NCBI RefSeq assembly: GCF_000177075.1
Contig: NZ_ADEG01000090.1
Location: 92,193-156,192 of the forward strand
DNA from: Hoylesella buccalis ATCC 35310
Lineage (GTDB): Bacteria; Bacteroidota; Bacteroidia; Bacteroidales; Bacteroidaceae
Direction: 5' to 3'
Length of the DNA: 64,000 nt
The translations under genes and the position numbers were made by a program. Of this stretch, positions 10,064 to 19,726 are shown in pieces; the first letter of the stretch is position 1, and each line of letters opens with the position of its first letter. The notes under the pieces were generated by a model. That model was not told the DNA's origin. It did no database searches and saw nothing but the letters and a program-made list of their open reading frames with translations.

Positions 10064-10133
10064 GAATATCTCGTTAAATTTAGTCGCAAAGTTATATTAT
10101 CCTCCTTCAACGCTGCGCTTCTTAACAGCACTA

Positions 10134-12638
10134 TCACGCTTGCTTTTCTTCCTTCTGTTTACGCTTACGAAACTCGTTGAAGCATACCAAGATAATCAGT
10201 ACCACCAACAAAGCAAAGGAAATATACGCGATGGTCTCTGTTCGATTGACCGATTTAGGGAAGAAACTCAATACAACCGTATGCTTACCGGGTTTCACCT
10301 GGATGGCACGAAGTATGTAATTAACCCGACCAACCGGCACTTCCTCGCCATCAACTGTGGCCGTCCATTCCGGATAATAAATCTCAGAGAACACCACTAC
10401 GCCACCTTTGCTCGACTCTACCTCGTAAGTCAGTTGATTGGGTTCATACTTCTGCAGCGTTACTACCGACGAATGGTCTTGCGCAACGGCCTCGCCAAGT
10501 TGTTGTCTGAACTTCTTATCAGCCACGGCCTCAGTACGAAGATTCATCTTTCCGATGCGTTCTATTTCCTGATTGGCATTATCCACATACGTCAATTTAT
10601 CAACAAACCACGCATTGCCAAAGGCGTATGGATTTTTGAGCGGAACGGTTTGTCCGCCCTGCAATGGCATGATGAAGAACTTGGTGTTGAGCATATTCAG
10701 CACAGGCGAAATGCTATCGCCATTCAACTGCGTCATGTCGCCCTGTGCATCCATAATTCCTTTCATCAGATTTTGCATTTCAGGAGCGATATAAGCCTCT
10801 ATCATTTCCTGATAACGGCGCAACTTGGCAGGATGATAGCCACCAATGCTCTTGTGGAAATAACTGGTTTCGTTCTCGTTAAACGTACTCGTTGAGAGAT
10901 TCAACACACGATAGTCAAGCTCTTTGGTCTGTAGGATTTGCTTGTCGGTGGGTGTCATTTCGATAGGATTTTCACGCACACTCTTCTCTACAAACATGCT
11001 GTCGTTGAGGTAACGCTTATTGACAGCCCACATATCTACCAAGCACAACAGGGTAAGACCACCGATGAGCCATGCTGTACGTATTTTCCTTGCCTTGTAA
11101 AGTAGTAGGAACAAGGTACCAATGAGGATGATCACAAACGAACGCCAGCAATCTGTTGTGAAGATAGCTTGCCGCATGGCTCGAAGATTTGTCAACAGCG
11201 CACCCTGATATTCGGAAGGAATATTCTTCATAGCCTCCATCTCTGCAGTGGAAATATAGTCGGAGAAGAACACTGTTGGCATCAGGGCAAACAACAAGCA
11301 GAACCCAGCTGTGAGGCCAAAGCTGACATATACATATTTTAATCGTTTGTTCAATAGTTCAGGTTCGTCGATGATTTTCTTCAATGCCATCACGGCCAAC
11401 AGCGGAATGGTAAACTCTGCAATGACCAATATCGACGCCACGGTTCGGAATTTGGCATACATGGGCACGCAATCGATGAAGAAATTGGTAAGCGGCATGA
11501 AGTTCTTCCCCCATGACAGCATGACAGACACGATGGTAGCTGCCAACAAAGCCCACTTCATAGGCCCTTTCACAATGAACAGTCCCAAGATAAAGAGCAT
11601 CATGACAAATGCGCCAACATACACGGGACCGCTGGTTCCGGGTTGTTCGCCCCAGTATTGGCCTATCTGTTGATAGATTTCCGTGAACTGTGGATCAGCC
11701 TTTTTCATGGCGGTTTCGTTCATTGAGAGCGGAACAGATGCCCCTCCTTTTGCATTAGGTATAAGCAGCGTCCACGTTTCACCAATGCCATAACTCCATT
11801 GGGTGATGTAGTCGCGCTCCAAGCCACTATTGGTTTGGTTGGCCGAATTGGGCTTCACCAGCTCGCTTTTGCCACGCATCGACTCTTGACTGTATTCCCA
11901 AGTATGATACAGGTTGCTCAGGTTGATGCAGATACCAATGGCGGCAGCGGCGATACACACGGCTGATGCTTTGCCAAATCGTGCCAACTGCTTTTCTTTC
12001 ACGGCCTGAACCAAGAAGGCGATAACCATGAAGAAGATGATGAACAGATAATAATAGGTCATCTGCACATGATTGGCCTTCACCTCAAAGGCGGTAAACA
12101 AGGCCGTCAGGATGAATCCCCAGAGATATTTTCCTCTATAACTAAGCACAATGCCAGCTATCATTGGCGGCAGATAGGCCAAGGCCATCACTTTCCAGAT
12201 GTGTCCGGCAGCAATGATAATGAAGAAGTAACTGGAGAAAGCCCAAATGACAGAACCCAAAACAGCCAGCTCTTTGCGGAAATCAAAAGCACGCAACAAG
12301 ATGTAGAAGCCCAGCAAATAGGCAAACACATACCACACATTTTCGGGCAACCACAGGTGGTAAGCGTTCATCACCTTGCTCAGTATATCGGTACTTTTGT
12401 ACGACGGAGCCGTTTGATAGGTGGGCATACCTCCGAACACCGAATTGGTCCATCGGGTTCGTTCACCCGTTCGTTGATAATATTCTGTTTGTTCATGCCC
12501 AAGACCCTTTCCTGCTGAAGCATCATGCTGGAACAGAATACGCCCTTCCAGACTGGCTGGAACGAAATAAGCGAATGAAATCAAGACGAACAAGACGATG
12601 GCGGCGACATCCAACCCATATTTCTTCAAAGCTTCCAT
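10134..12638 (-). CDS. YfhO family membrane protein
   Basis: An 834-residue polytopic membrane protein with about 12 segments and a large extracytoplasmic C-terminal beta domain (about residues 560-790, containing EIYYPEWTATVDGEEV), then one last membrane segment and a basic tail. This layout matches the YfhO family, GT-C-like proteins implicated in glycosylation of surface polymers in Gram-positives; its role in Bacteroidales is not established. I chose the ATG at 12638. A start at 12713 would lie upstream of the TATCTTTG promoter element at 12669-12676 and adds a weak non-membrane stretch. Confidence 0.88.
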   Translation of the reverse strand: MEALKKYGLDVAAIVLFVLISFAYFVPASLEGRILFQHDASAGKGLGHEQTEYYQRTGERTRWTNSVFGGMPTYQTAPSYKSTDILSKVMNAYHLWLPENVWYVFAYLLGFYILLRAFDFRKELAVLGSVIWAFSSYFFIIIAAGHIWKVMALAYLPPMIAGIVLSYRGKYLWGFILTALFTAFEVKANHVQMTYYYLFIIFFMVIAFLVQAVKEKQLARFGKASAVCIAAAAIGICINLSNLYHTWEYSQESMRGKSELVKPNSANQTNSGLERDYITQWSYGIGETWTLLIPNAKGGASVPLSMNETAMKKADPQFTEIYQQIGQYWGEQPGTSGPVYVGAFVMMLFILGLFIVKGPMKWALLAATIVSVMLSWGKNFMPLTNFFIDCVPMYAKFRTVASILVIAEFTIPLLAVMALKKIIDEPELLNKRLKYVYVSFGLTAGFCLLFALMPTVFFSDYISTAEMEAMKNIPSEYQGALLTNLRAMRQAIFTTDCWRSFVIILIGTLFLLLYKARKIRTAWLIGGLTLLCLVDMWAVNKRYLNDSMFVEKSVRENPIEMTPTDKQILQTKELDYRVLNLSTSTFNENETSYFHKSIGGYHPAKLRRYQEMIEAYIAPEMQNLMKGIMDAQGDMTQLNGDSISPVLNMLNTKFFIMPLQGGQTVPLKNPYAFGNAWFVDKLTYVDNANQEIERIGKMNLRTEAVADKKFRQQLGEAVAQDHSSVVTLQKYEPNQLTYEVESSKGGVVVFSEIYYPEWTATVDGEEVPVGRVNYILRAIQVKPGKHTVVLSFFPKSVNRTETIAYISFALLVVLIILVCFNEFRKRKQKEEKQA

Positions 12639-12668
12639 GAATAGCTGTTTTATGTTAAGATTTAGGCA

Positions 12669-12676
12669 CAAAGATA
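12669..12676 (-). promoter_or_regulatory. Promoter -7 element for the YfhO gene
   Basis: TATCTTTG on the minus strand, 31 nt upstream of the ATG at 12638; matches the Bacteroidetes TAnnTTTG element. No good -33 element is seen. It decides the start of the YfhO gene. Confidence 0.6.
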
Positions 12677-12720
12677 GCAAAACTTTACCGTTTACACCTG
12701 CCTGTGCAACCATTTTTTGT

Positions 12721-12728
12721 TACCTTTG
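12721..12728 (+). promoter_or_regulatory. Promoter -7 element for mtnN
   Basis: TACCTTTG, 24 nt before the mtnN ATG. It lies back to back with the YfhO promoter, so both genes are divergently transcribed from a region of about 110 bp. Confidence 0.55.
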
Positions 12729-12751
12729 CAGCTAAATAGCAAACAACAATC

Positions 12752-13438
12752 ATGAAAATAGGTATCATTGTGGCCATGGAGAAAGAGTTCACGCAACTCA
12801 AATCCTTGCTCGAAGACATGCAGACACAACAGCATCAGCATCTGTCTGTCATCACGGGACGCATTGGACAACACGAAATCGTGATGCAACAATGTGGCAT
12901 TGGAAAGGTCAATGCTGCCATTGGTGCGGTGGAATTGATAAACCATCATCACCCCAACTTGGTGATATCATCTGGATGTGCGGGTGGTGCAGATGCGTCA
13001 TTAAGTCCTACCGACGTGGTTGTAAGCACACAATGTTGTTACCACGACGCTTATTGCGGCAAAGAGTGTGAAGCAGGTCAAATCATGGGAATGCCCGCAA
13101 GTTACGCCTCTCCTGCCGAATTGTTGCGTAAGGCGTGCGCCATCGACTGCGGCACGAACATTCGCAGCGGCCTCATTGTAAGTGGCGATTGGTTTGTTGA
13201 CAGCAAAGAGAAGATGCAACAAATACTTTCCTCTTTTCCCACAGCTATGGCTGTTGACATGGAGAGTTGCGCCATTGCCCAAGCCTGTTATCTTTATCAC
13301 ACGCCGTTCATCTCCTTCCGAGTAATCAGTGATGTGCCTTTAAAGGATACAAACGCGGCACAGTATTATGATTTTTGGGAGCGATTGGCCAACAATTCGT
13401 TCCATGTCACCAAAGAGTTTATACAGATAGTGGGGTAG
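12752..13438 (+). CDS. mtnN: 5'-methylthioadenosine/S-adenosylhomocysteine nucleosidase
   Basis: A 228-residue cytosolic enzyme that removes adenine from S-adenosylhomocysteine and methylthioadenosine. Family marks are the N-terminal MKIGIIVAMEKEF, GIGKVNAA (about residues 51-58), SSGCAGG (about 73-79) and the purine-binding AVDMESCAIAQ (about 168-178), whose ME pair contacts the ribose. The product S-ribosylhomocysteine is the substrate of LuxS, encoded next on the same strand, so the two genes form the complete SAH-to-homocysteine route with AI-2 precursor as by-product. Confidence 0.95.
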   Translation: MKIGIIVAMEKEFTQLKSLLEDMQTQQHQHLSVITGRIGQHEIVMQQCGIGKVNAAIGAVELINHHHPNLVISSGCAGGADASLSPTDVVVSTQCCYHDAYCGKECEAGQIMGMPASYASPAELLRKACAIDCGTNIRSGLIVSGDWFVDSKEKMQQILSSFPTAMAVDMESCAIAQACYLYHTPFISFRVISDVPLKDTNAAQYYDFWERLANNSFHVTKEFIQIVG

Positions 13439-13608
13439 TTGACAAGTTTACGAGTTGACAAGTTCACGAGTTGATAGCTTTTGCTATTGGCGAATCAACG
13501 ATAAAACCCACAAGCAAAGAAAAGCCATCAACTCGTAAACTCGTCAACTAAAACCTCGTCAACTAACACCTCATCAACTAAAAAACTCACAAACTAAAAA
13601 ACTAAAAA
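13437..13608. repeat. TTTACGAG repeats with a 22-nt inverted repeat between mtnN and luxS
   Basis: The left part (13437-13475) repeats GTTTACGAGTTGACAAG-like words, the right part (13528-13600) carries the complementary words. Segments 13437-13458 and 13528-13549 are inverted copies with one mismatch, so the transcript can form a strong hairpin. The mtnN stop codon lies in the left arm. The right part runs up to the luxS start as AACTAAAAAACT-like repeats. Confidence 0.8.
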
Positions 13609-14088
13609 ATGAACAAGATTCCTTCATTCACCATCAACCACAACAAATTGTTGCGTGGTATTTATGTAAGTAGGCAAGACGTTTTCGGCTCTGAAGTCAT
13701 CACTACTTTCGACATTCGCATGAAAGAGCCCAACCGTGAACCCGTGTTACACATCGGCGCCTTGCACACCATCGAGCATTTAGCCGCCACCTATCTGCGC
13801 AATGATGCCCAGTGGAAAGACAAAATCGTTTACTGGGGACCCATGGGATGCCTCACTGGCAACTACCTTATTATACATGGCGACCTGAAAAGCAGCGACA
13901 TTGTCGACTTGATGATACGCACCTTCAGCTTCATTGCCAACTATGAGGGCGAGATTCCCGGCGCACAACCCAAGGATTGTGGCAACTACCTGTTGCACGA
14001 CCTACCCATGGCGAAACTTGAATCACGCAAATTCCTTGAAGAAGTATTGCTGAATATTGAAGACAAGAACCTTGTTTATCCAGAATAA
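13609..14088 (+). CDS. luxS: S-ribosylhomocysteine lyase
   Basis: A 159-residue metalloenzyme that splits S-ribosylhomocysteine into homocysteine and the AI-2 precursor DPD. The metal ligands are all visible: His-Thr-Ile-Glu-His in GALHTIEHLAA (about residues 50-60) and Cys in KDCGNYLLHDLP (about 122-133). The catalytic Cys lies in GPMGCLTGNY (about 78-87). Length is normal. It follows mtnN, its pathway partner, across a repeat-filled spacer of 170 bp. Confidence 0.96.
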   Translation: MNKIPSFTINHNKLLRGIYVSRQDVFGSEVITTFDIRMKEPNREPVLHIGALHTIEHLAATYLRNDAQWKDKIVYWGPMGCLTGNYLIIHGDLKSSDIVDLMIRTFSFIANYEGEIPGAQPKDCGNYLLHDLPMAKLESRKFLEEVLLNIEDKNLVYPE

Positions 14089-14255
14089 TTTCCTACAACA
14101 TTATAAAATAGCCTCTTTCTTATAAATCTCTTTCTGACTTAATGTCAGGCCTGAGAAGTCTGCCTGTAAAACGAACGAAAGATAATTTAGTTATCTTGGC
14201 AGATAACATAAATTGAAATTGGGATGGTTTGAAAATCTCTAAAAAATAATTTTAT

Positions 14256-14771
14256 ATGAAAACTTTTTTTACGTTTTTATTAATGCTTAGCTTGTCTTTC
14301 GTGGCATTTGCCCAAAAGAAAACATTTCAAGTCGAAACCGGTATTAACTATCCGATAGGGTTGGTAAAAGATGGGAACAAAGAAAACCACATTGGTTTTT
14401 ATATTAATGGAACATATAATTTTCATAACAACCCACTTAGTGCTAAACTTAAAGTCAGCTATGAGAGCTACACGGTAGTGATGAACGAATATACCAATTC
14501 ACCTTTCAATGGAAGGTCTGTTGTGATTTTGCCTGCCCTGAATTATAATTTTCCACTGTCATCACAGGTAGAATTCTATACGGGAGCGGGTGTTGGCGTT
14601 ACGATTGATAATATGAATAGAGGTGTTTTTAATGAAGGAAGGAAATACCATGCCATATTTTCACCTCAAGTAGGAGTTAATATCATCAAACATTTCAACA
14701 TATCAGCTCAATACAGCATCACACAAAAGGATTTTTCCCGCTTGATGATAGGCGTTGGATATATCTTTTAG
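14256..14771 (+). CDS. Small outer-membrane beta-barrel protein
   Basis: A 171-residue protein with signal peptide (MKTFFTFLLMLSLSFVAFAQ) and alternating aromatic/hydrophobic strands ending in FSRLMIGVGYIF, a C-terminal aromatic as in barrel proteins of the outer membrane. The length fits an eight-stranded OmpA/OmpW-like barrel. No ligand or function can be assigned. An intrinsic terminator follows directly. Confidence 0.75.
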   Translation: MKTFFTFLLMLSLSFVAFAQKKTFQVETGINYPIGLVKDGNKENHIGFYINGTYNFHNNPLSAKLKVSYESYTVVMNEYTNSPFNGRSVVILPALNYNFPLSSQVEFYTGAGVGVTIDNMNRGVFNEGRKYHAIFSPQVGVNIIKHFNISAQYSITQKDFSRLMIGVGYIF

Positions 14772-14789
14772 AACATCCTGTCAATAAGA

Positions 14790-14832
14790 AAAACTCCAAT
14801 AAGTCAGCTACAACTTATTGGAGTTTTCTTTT
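14790..14832 (+). terminator. Intrinsic terminator
   Basis: Perfect 15-bp stem AAAACTCCAATAAGT / ACTTATTGGAGTTTT with an eight-base loop, followed by TTTT-rich sequence, 18 bp past the barrel-protein stop. Confidence 0.9.
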
Positions 14833-14895
14833 TGAAGGCCTCTTCATAACAAAATGCGATTCCTTTGTAAGCAGTTAGTAATGGAGGCTTACGTT

Positions 14896-17514
14896 TTATC
14901 TTAACTTCTTCGTTAAGGTGCTGCCATGAAGGGTTTTCACCCGCACAACAACCACTTGCGCAGCAGGAACGTGCAACCTCACCGTATGTTGACCGTGGGC
15001 ATCGGAGGCGGCAATCAGGGTTCCGTTGAGTGCGAACACCTGCACATGTGCCATGTCCTCGCCCTGTACGTCAATCCAGTTACCACTTCGCATCATGCGT
15101 AGCGAGCCTTGTGTTGTGTCTATATGCGTGGTTTCGTCAGGATAATTATTGTAAATACTGTTTGTAAACGACACTTCAAAGGGAGCGCAGTTCTCGTTCC
15201 ACAAATCACACTCCATGCCGTCTACCACACCCATCAATGCCAATCGGTAGGTACGATTGTTGATGACGGGCAAGCTGTCCTTGTTTCTCAACCATCCTGT
15301 AACAAATATTTCATCATCCCCTCCACCCGACAAGTTGTATTGCTTTTGAGCACTGCTGCCCAAAGATATGCGTCGCTGAGTTTTTGTATCAATCAAGCAA
15401 AGCGTCAATTTGCCGTTGTAGGTGGCTTGAGGTGCAAGCGTCATCACCACTCCTATCTTGAGCAATGGATTGCCACTGAGGTCTACGTTCATGGGAGATA
15501 TGGTTGATTCACTGTTGTCTTGCACCATTCCTTGGAGTTTTACGAAAAGCTTGTCGCTGGGCTTAGCTGCCTCCACCTGCACCGTAGACGGCTCGTTGCC
15601 GTGCACCATACCCACCGTGGCAATGTTGTCGGCATCATATTCCTTGATTACTTCTACCTTCAGTTTGTATTCCTTGGACTGCAGATTGTCGGGCAAGTGC
15701 ATGTCCACCCTCACCTCAGTCTCGGCAAACATCTCAAAATCCACTGCCTCTGCGGTTTGTCCCATAGCAACCACACGATTTTCATCATCTACGAGCGACA
15801 CCCTCACCGTGCCATCGAAAGGCGTACCCGTAAGTTTGCGTATGCTTAGGCACAGCGTGGCTTTGTTGCCAGCAGTACACGGTTTGAGCGTATACGGATG
15901 TGATGCCAATGCGAAAGGTGCCTTGTCATCGGGTTTCTCAAATAGGCGCACGCCGTTGCCTTGCACCTGAAAGCATATGCGTGGTGCCGTTTTCATCTTG
16001 CACCATGCCCCGTAGGTGTCCTTATCCTTGAGGCTGGCACACACGGGCAGCAAATAGTAGCGTCCATCTGCAAGACCTTCAAGATTCACCGTAAACGTGC
16101 AAGCATCGTCAATCAACTGTCCCGATTGCAGCACGCCACCGTTATACTTGCCGCGCTCTGCGGTGTATCCGCCTTTGTCGTGCCATGCCGATGGCACCAC
16201 TTTTACTTGTTTGCCCTGCTCATTGTACACGCCCAAGCCAATATCTCCAGCAAACGTTCCGTCGGCTTGGTTCTTAAAGTGGTGATAGCTAACCGTCATG
16301 GGTTGCTGTTTGTTAGTGGGCGTGTTGCCAACTACGGTCATGTTGCCCTCCGAGTTGAAACACAAGTTGGGGGCATCATCGGCAAGTTCGGCATCAATGG
16401 GTGCGCTTCCCGGTTTGTTGGGATGCACCAAAACTATCTGCACCTGCTTGTTGAAGGAGAGAGGCTTGCCGCCAAACTCCTGTCCTGTGGTGGAAAGGTT
16501 CAGTGCAGTAACGGAGAAGTAGCCGTTGCCACCGCCTCCCCAACCAAAATTCATGTGAAATAGGTTGTCCTTATCCACACCGTCTACCACCCATGCGTGT
16601 CCACTACCGCCCGACTTCACGCTGCCGCTGATGTACACGGGGAAGCCGTTTTCTATCTCCTTGCGCAATATCTGGGTGAAAGCAGCTGCGCCCTCATCAG
16701 ATTTGTTGAGCATGGAGGTGGAATAATTGAAATACGTTTTCAGTGCCTTGGCAGCCATGAAGGTTTGTGCACCGCTGGATGTAGGGGTGTACTGCATGTT
16801 CACCGACACGCCCACATCACGCATGAGCAGCGCCACAGCATCGCAAGCCTCCGCATTGGCAAGTACCATACGTGTGTTGTATTTGGGTAACATCTTGTCC
16901 CATTGGTATACCGACTGACTGAAGTCCACGCTCATCGTGCGGTTGTCGGAGCGCACTACATACGAGTAGCTGCCCTTTCCCCGTTCCGGCCAGCGATGAT
17001 AATACATGATTTGTGCTACCGCCGTAGCCACACATCCCGTGTAGTTGTACCCCGTAAGACGACTGTAAGGGTCGTCTTGACTCCATGCCGTTGTGAGCAA
17101 CGGAGCCACCTCCTTTCGGTTAGGGGGCATAGTAGTAATGGTAGCTCTTGTGGCGGGTTGCCTTTGTATTTGGTGAAAGGCGTCACGATAAGCACTCAGC
17201 AGGAATTTAAGCTCCTCACTTGCACGCAACGTGTCGAGCGTTCCTGTGTGCGAATAGCCCAACACTTGTCCCATGGCATCATCGCCTGCCACCACAACGA
17301 AACCCCGTCCGTGGCGGTCGTTATAAATATAATAAGGTGGAGTACCATGCGAAGCCCTCGTAGCATGACGTTCCGAAAGACTCACATTGACATATTTGCG
17401 GGCAATGCTTATCGACTTGTCCACTGTTACTATCTTGCCCAAGGTGGGAATGCTCACCATCGAGGCAAGCACAATGCCCCATAAGGTGGGGCTTAACCAT
17501 CTTTTAATTTTCAC
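14896..17514 (-). CDS. C10 family cysteine protease (streptopain/interpain-like) with C-terminal sorting-type domain
   Basis: An 872-residue secreted protease. A signal peptide is followed by an inhibitory prodomain (DKSISIARKYV onward, as in Spi/C10 propeptides) and the catalytic domain: nucleophile Cys in YNYTGCVATAVAQIMYYH (about residues 152-169) and His in GSGHAWVVDGVD (about 308-319), then FHMNFGWGG. About 450 residues of beta-rich repeats follow. The end (about 800-872) has the VFALNGTLI...VVVVRVKT...KKLR pattern of type IX secretion C-terminal domains. Relatives in P. intermedia degrade host proteins. It lies 4 bp behind the urea transporter gene and is probably co-transcribed with it. 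Confidence 0.92.
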   Translation of the reverse strand: MKIKRWLSPTLWGIVLASMVSIPTLGKIVTVDKSISIARKYVNVSLSERHATRASHGTPPYYIYNDRHGRGFVVVAGDDAMGQVLGYSHTGTLDTLRASEELKFLLSAYRDAFHQIQRQPATRATITTMPPNRKEVAPLLTTAWSQDDPYSRLTGYNYTGCVATAVAQIMYYHRWPERGKGSYSYVVRSDNRTMSVDFSQSVYQWDKMLPKYNTRMVLANAEACDAVALLMRDVGVSVNMQYTPTSSGAQTFMAAKALKTYFNYSTSMLNKSDEGAAAFTQILRKEIENGFPVYISGSVKSGGSGHAWVVDGVDKDNLFHMNFGWGGGGNGYFSVTALNLSTTGQEFGGKPLSFNKQVQIVLVHPNKPGSAPIDAELADDAPNLCFNSEGNMTVVGNTPTNKQQPMTVSYHHFKNQADGTFAGDIGLGVYNEQGKQVKVVPSAWHDKGGYTAERGKYNGGVLQSGQLIDDACTFTVNLEGLADGRYYLLPVCASLKDKDTYGAWCKMKTAPRICFQVQGNGVRLFEKPDDKAPFALASHPYTLKPCTAGNKATLCLSIRKLTGTPFDGTVRVSLVDDENRVVAMGQTAEAVDFEMFAETEVRVDMHLPDNLQSKEYKLKVEVIKEYDADNIATVGMVHGNEPSTVQVEAAKPSDKLFVKLQGMVQDNSESTISPMNVDLSGNPLLKIGVVMTLAPQATYNGKLTLCLIDTKTQRRISLGSSAQKQYNLSGGGDDEIFVTGWLRNKDSLPVINNRTYRLALMGVVDGMECDLWNENCAPFEVSFTNSIYNNYPDETTHIDTTQGSLRMMRSGNWIDVQGEDMAHVQVFALNGTLIAASDAHGQHTVRLHVPAAQVVVVRVKTLHGSTLTKKLR

Positions 17515-17518
17515 TTTT

Positions 17519-18385
17519 TTAATCTTGTTTGGTTTTAACTACGAAAGTCTGATACAAAACCACTAACCACACCGACAACACGAAAGGTGCGGTGAGCGTG
17601 ACAAGCCCCATGTGCAAACCTGCATACTGCATTAGCAACGATAGTATCAGGGCTATCAATGCCTTGACGTAAGTCCATGTGCCAATGTCAAGAATATTGG
17701 CAACTGCCAAAACCGCAAGAATGGCATTGTAGCCATACATACCGTTGTTGACAGAGGTGGTACTGACACCCGGCACACACACCACGGCGAGACACAGCGC
17801 ACAGGCTACAAGCGACTCCATGCCCATCTTGCGCGAATTGACACAAATGGCAAGGAAAAACAACAAGCCAGTGAGCAGGTTGTTGCCCTGAAGCATGATT
17901 TGTCCAAAGCTCAGTGAGGCGGCCCGAACCAACGAGAAACTTTCCGCAGTATCGACAGCTGTCGTTGCTGGCAGCTGCAACTGGGGAAAAACGTGACCCA
18001 ACAGCAGCATTGCCCAGGTGATGAGTACAAAGGGTGCGGTGAGCGCAGGGACATAGCGTTGCCGCTCGAACAGTCGCGTCACCAGCGCAGATAGCACACA
18101 TGCCACTACCATGAGCAGAACCGAACCTGCATGAATGGGCATAAAGCAGGGTACGGCGATACCCACCAGCGCAGCATTAAAACCATAAAGGCCGTCGCGG
18201 ATGCGCCCCGCATCATATCGAAGGACTACAGCCGTACACGTGCCAATGGCACTTCCAACCAAGGCAAACAAGCACATGAGGAGGGAGTTGCAAGCAATAC
18301 CTGCAAGCATCAGTGCGCCCGACAGCGCATTGCCCTGAAACATCACTTGGCCAACACCACGAAGTATACTTTTTAACATCTGCAT
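17519..18385 (-). CDS. Urea transporter (UT family)
   Basis: A 288-residue inner-membrane channel for urea. The two-fold internal repeat of the UT family is plain: QVMFQGNALSGALMLAGI...GLYGFNAALVGIA in the first half and QIMLQGNNLLTGLLFFLAI...GMYGYNAILAVLA in the second. I use the ATG at 18385; a GTG at 18427 would coincide with the -7 promoter element and cannot be translated from that transcript. The gene leads a two-gene unit with the C10 protease. No urease gene is in the window. Confidence 0.9.
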   Translation of the reverse strand: MQMLKSILRGVGQVMFQGNALSGALMLAGIACNSLLMCLFALVGSAIGTCTAVVLRYDAGRIRDGLYGFNAALVGIAVPCFMPIHAGSVLLMVVACVLSALVTRLFERQRYVPALTAPFVLITWAMLLLGHVFPQLQLPATTAVDTAESFSLVRAASLSFGQIMLQGNNLLTGLLFFLAICVNSRKMGMESLVACALCLAVVCVPGVSTTSVNNGMYGYNAILAVLAVANILDIGTWTYVKALIALILSLLMQYAGLHMGLVTLTAPFVLSVWLVVLYQTFVVKTKQD

Positions 18386-18426
18386 TGAGTCGTCATTTAA
18401 GAAGTGCTTTTGTCCGTTTGAGCGCA

Positions 18427-18434
18427 CAAAATTA
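18427..18434 (-). promoter_or_regulatory. Promoter -7 element for urea transporter / C10 protease
   Basis: TAATTTTG on the minus strand, matching TAnnTTTG, 42 nt upstream of the chosen ATG. It would drive both genes. Confidence 0.45.
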
Positions 18435-18570
18435 CGTAAAAGATACGATATGTGTGTAAAAGAGAACTAAAAAACGGAAATTGATACCATCCTGTTCACT
18501 ACAGCAGGGGTATTATCACGAAACAGGTACTTGTAAGATGTTGATTTCCAATAGAATTCGAAAGCATAAC

Positions 18571-18658
18571 CAAACTCAATGACTTTAGCGTCCAAACTCA
18601 ATGCTATTGGGCACCAAACTCATTGCTATTCGACACCAATCTCCATGCTATTAAAATA
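18571..18658. repeat. Four-unit array, exact 22-bp period (inverse of the 5.6-kb array)
   Basis: Units begin at 18571, 18593, 18615 and 18637 and share a core near CAAACTCAATGCTATT, followed by six variable bases. The core is complementary to that of the array at 5628-5715. The array occupies most of the otherwise empty intergenic region 18435-18749. Confidence 0.8.
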
Positions 18659-18749
18659 ACAACCGATAGGCATTATTGAAGAAGCGTTTTCTGTTTACAA
18701 TTTAGAAGATGATGGAGAATAATCTTTTGCGCGGGATTGTATTTACTGA

Positions 18750-19487
18750 TCAGAGGTCAAACACATAACCAACCGTGAAGGTGAACACCTTGTTTTTCAT
18801 TCTATCTTGGGTATATTTGTTCATCTTGGTCAGACCGAAGTTGTATCTTGCATCCAGCACCACATGGCTGTACTCCAACGAAAAGCCCACAGGAATGGAA
18901 ACGTCGAAGCGCTTTGAATAGGACAGGTTGTCGTATTTTTCGGTGTAGGCATACAGCAAATTCCCCTTCTCGCCAGTCTGATAATGCACTTTTCCTTCTT
19001 TGTCGACCGTAAATTGCGACAAGGATGCCCTACCTTTTGCCGACAAGAGGTAGCCCATCTGAACGCCAGCATTAAACGAAAGACCAGGAAGAACCGCCAC
19101 ATGAGCCATCAAGGGAAGCGTAAGATAATCGTATTTCCACTGAACATCATCAGACGTATAGTGTACTTTTTCCTTGTCAATCGTTTCTGATGGTGGAAAC
19201 CGCATTCCCTGAACCGAATAGAACACACCGGCAGAGAATGCCACCTGATTCATCGCTTGATACTGTACGTCCAGTCCGCCGATAAACCCTTCGCGGTATT
19301 TTGATTTCTGCTCAACTTCATTCTGCTGCGCATCAGGGGACAAACCAGTGATAACAACGTCAAAATTAGAGATGTTTGCCAAGTTTACCCCTACCTTGGG
19401 AATCAATGACCACGTCCCAACACTGCGTTGAGCCGTGGCAAATGTGCAGGCCATCAACAGGGCCATGGACAGCAATAACTTCTTCAT
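18750..19487 (-). CDS. Outer-membrane beta-barrel protein (PorT-like fold)
   Basis: A 245-residue protein with signal peptide MKKLLLSMALLMACTFATAQ and barrel strands of the OMP_b-brl_2/PorT type: WSLIPKVGVNLANISNFD at the start, YREGFIGGLDVQYQAM, YDYLTLPLMAHV in the centre and a final VFTFTVGYVFDL. Such proteins are common in Bacteroidetes outer membranes and mostly uncharacterised. The 239 bp between this gene and GH92 show no other gene. Confidence 0.8.
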   Translation of the reverse strand: MKKLLLSMALLMACTFATAQRSVGTWSLIPKVGVNLANISNFDVVITGLSPDAQQNEVEQKSKYREGFIGGLDVQYQAMNQVAFSAGVFYSVQGMRFPPSETIDKEKVHYTSDDVQWKYDYLTLPLMAHVAVLPGLSFNAGVQMGYLLSAKGRASLSQFTVDKEGKVHYQTGEKGNLLYAYTEKYDNLSYSKRFDVSIPVGFSLEYSHVVLDARYNFGLTKMNKYTQDRMKNKVFTFTVGYVFDL

Positions 19488-19726
19488 GATGCTTATTTTT
19501 TTCTATATAAACGGACAAAGGGTATGATTTATTACAAAAGAAGATGAAAAGCTGAATCTCGACAAAAATAACAAGAAAAATCGTTGGTGCAATTCCCACA
19601 CTGTAGAGAATTGCACCAACAGATAGTCTGCCTATACACGAATTCACGCCCAACTGGCTGACTTATGCCAGACACTGTGCTGTAAAAGGGTGAATCATAT
19701 AGGAAGAATCGAGCGCAGTTATCACC

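Noticed and set aside
9867..10895. 342-codon plus-strand frame across the ABC-F and YfhO genes
   Set aside because: It lies opposite two well-supported genes and has no family features; an antisense shadow.
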